The notes below the pieces were generated by a model, which worked only from the letters and a program-made list of their open reading frames with translations, had not been told where the DNA came from and made no database searches. Source: Spirochaetes bacterium GWB1_36_13 (GTDB taxonomy: Bacteria > Spirochaetota > GWB1-36-13). Taken from it: a DNA stretch of 34,117 bases. A program made the position numbers and the translations under genes. The stretch spans positions 1 to 34,117 of the forward strand of contig MIAO01000020.1 of the NCBI GenBank assembly GCA_001829155.1. The letters run 5' to 3'. Below, piece after piece: positions 34,101-34,117 of the stretch (its first letter is position 1; each line of letters begins with the position of its first letter).

Positions 34101-34117
34101 CAATGTTTTATTCAGGC

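Noticed and set aside
33908-34117. Search for a riboswitch or tRNA upstream of glnA
   Set aside because: No cloverleaf, no recognised glutamine or other riboswitch motif; only AT-rich leader and a candidate promoter.

Overview
The window is AT-rich, tightly packed bacterial DNA read with the standard code. It contains about 31 intact protein genes and one gene remnant; I see no RNA gene, CRISPR array or complete insertion sequence. A Gram-negative cell is implied by a signal-peptide protein that looks like an outer-membrane beta-barrel and ends in an aromatic residue, a lipoprotein PstS, and periplasmic sensor domains. The block of two membrane-protein genes, a FliA/WhiG-type sigma-28 gene and a Jag_N+FapA (DUF342) gene resembles the region after flhF/flhG in spirochaetes. 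My best guess is a low-GC spirochaete or a relative, but no marker gene here proves it.

Layout. (1) 92-2128, minus strand: yajQ, two small membrane proteins that look like N-terminal paralogues, and a SwrB-like membrane-anchored coiled coil. (2) 2197-2788, plus strand: two tandem HPr-type proteins, one canonical and one missing key residues. (3) 2899-7684, plus strand: the sigma-28/fapA operon. (4) 7978-11025: a hybrid histidine kinase with a PocR-like sensor, then a DUF6122-like membrane protein. (5) 11067-13264: a chemoreceptor with a good sigma-28-type promoter, a MITE-like inverted repeat in its 5' leader, and an eight-cysteine insert inside its HAMP domain. (6) 13254-15073, minus strand: an iron-dependent alcohol dehydrogenase resembling phosphonoacetaldehyde reductase, overlapped by a LicC/PntC-like nucleotidyltransferase gene. 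(7) 15208-15465: the C-terminal remnant of a PD-(D/E)XK (Rpn-type) transposase. (8) 15692-24540, minus strand: a complete chemosensory operon. (9) 24770-30666, minus strand: pstS-pstC-pstA-pstB-phoU plus a PhoR-like kinase, with a three-half-site Pho box and -10 in front of pstS. (10) 30802-32400, plus strand: the putative outer-membrane barrel. (11) 32483-33907, minus strand: glnA, type I-beta.

The most interesting system is region 8. It encodes, in transcription order, a secreted single-Cache protein, an MCP, CheB, CheR with C-terminal TPR-like repeats, a REC-PP2C (SpoIIE/RsbU-type) phosphatase, a canonical CheW, a divergent CheW-like protein and a CheA without an obvious P2 domain. This is the parts list of a Wsp-type 'alternative cellular function' pathway: two CheW-like proteins, TPR-CheR, CheB, MCP and CheA. 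The usual REC-GGDEF output (WspR) is replaced by a REC-PP2C phosphatase, and there is no CheY. I infer that an extracytoplasmic signal is converted into phosphatase activity, perhaps acting on a phosphorylated anti-sigma antagonist in a partner switch encoded elsewhere.

A second theme is small dispersed repeats. Two elements of about 125-150 bp with terminal inverted repeats lie at 7690-7814 and 11111-11259. A third site at 15193-15219 shares a GC-rich 14-mer with the second element. They look like non-autonomous mobile repeats or structured intergenic elements. Most start codons below were chosen from visible Shine-Dalgarno sequences and domain starts. Several are downstream of the longest possible reading frame.
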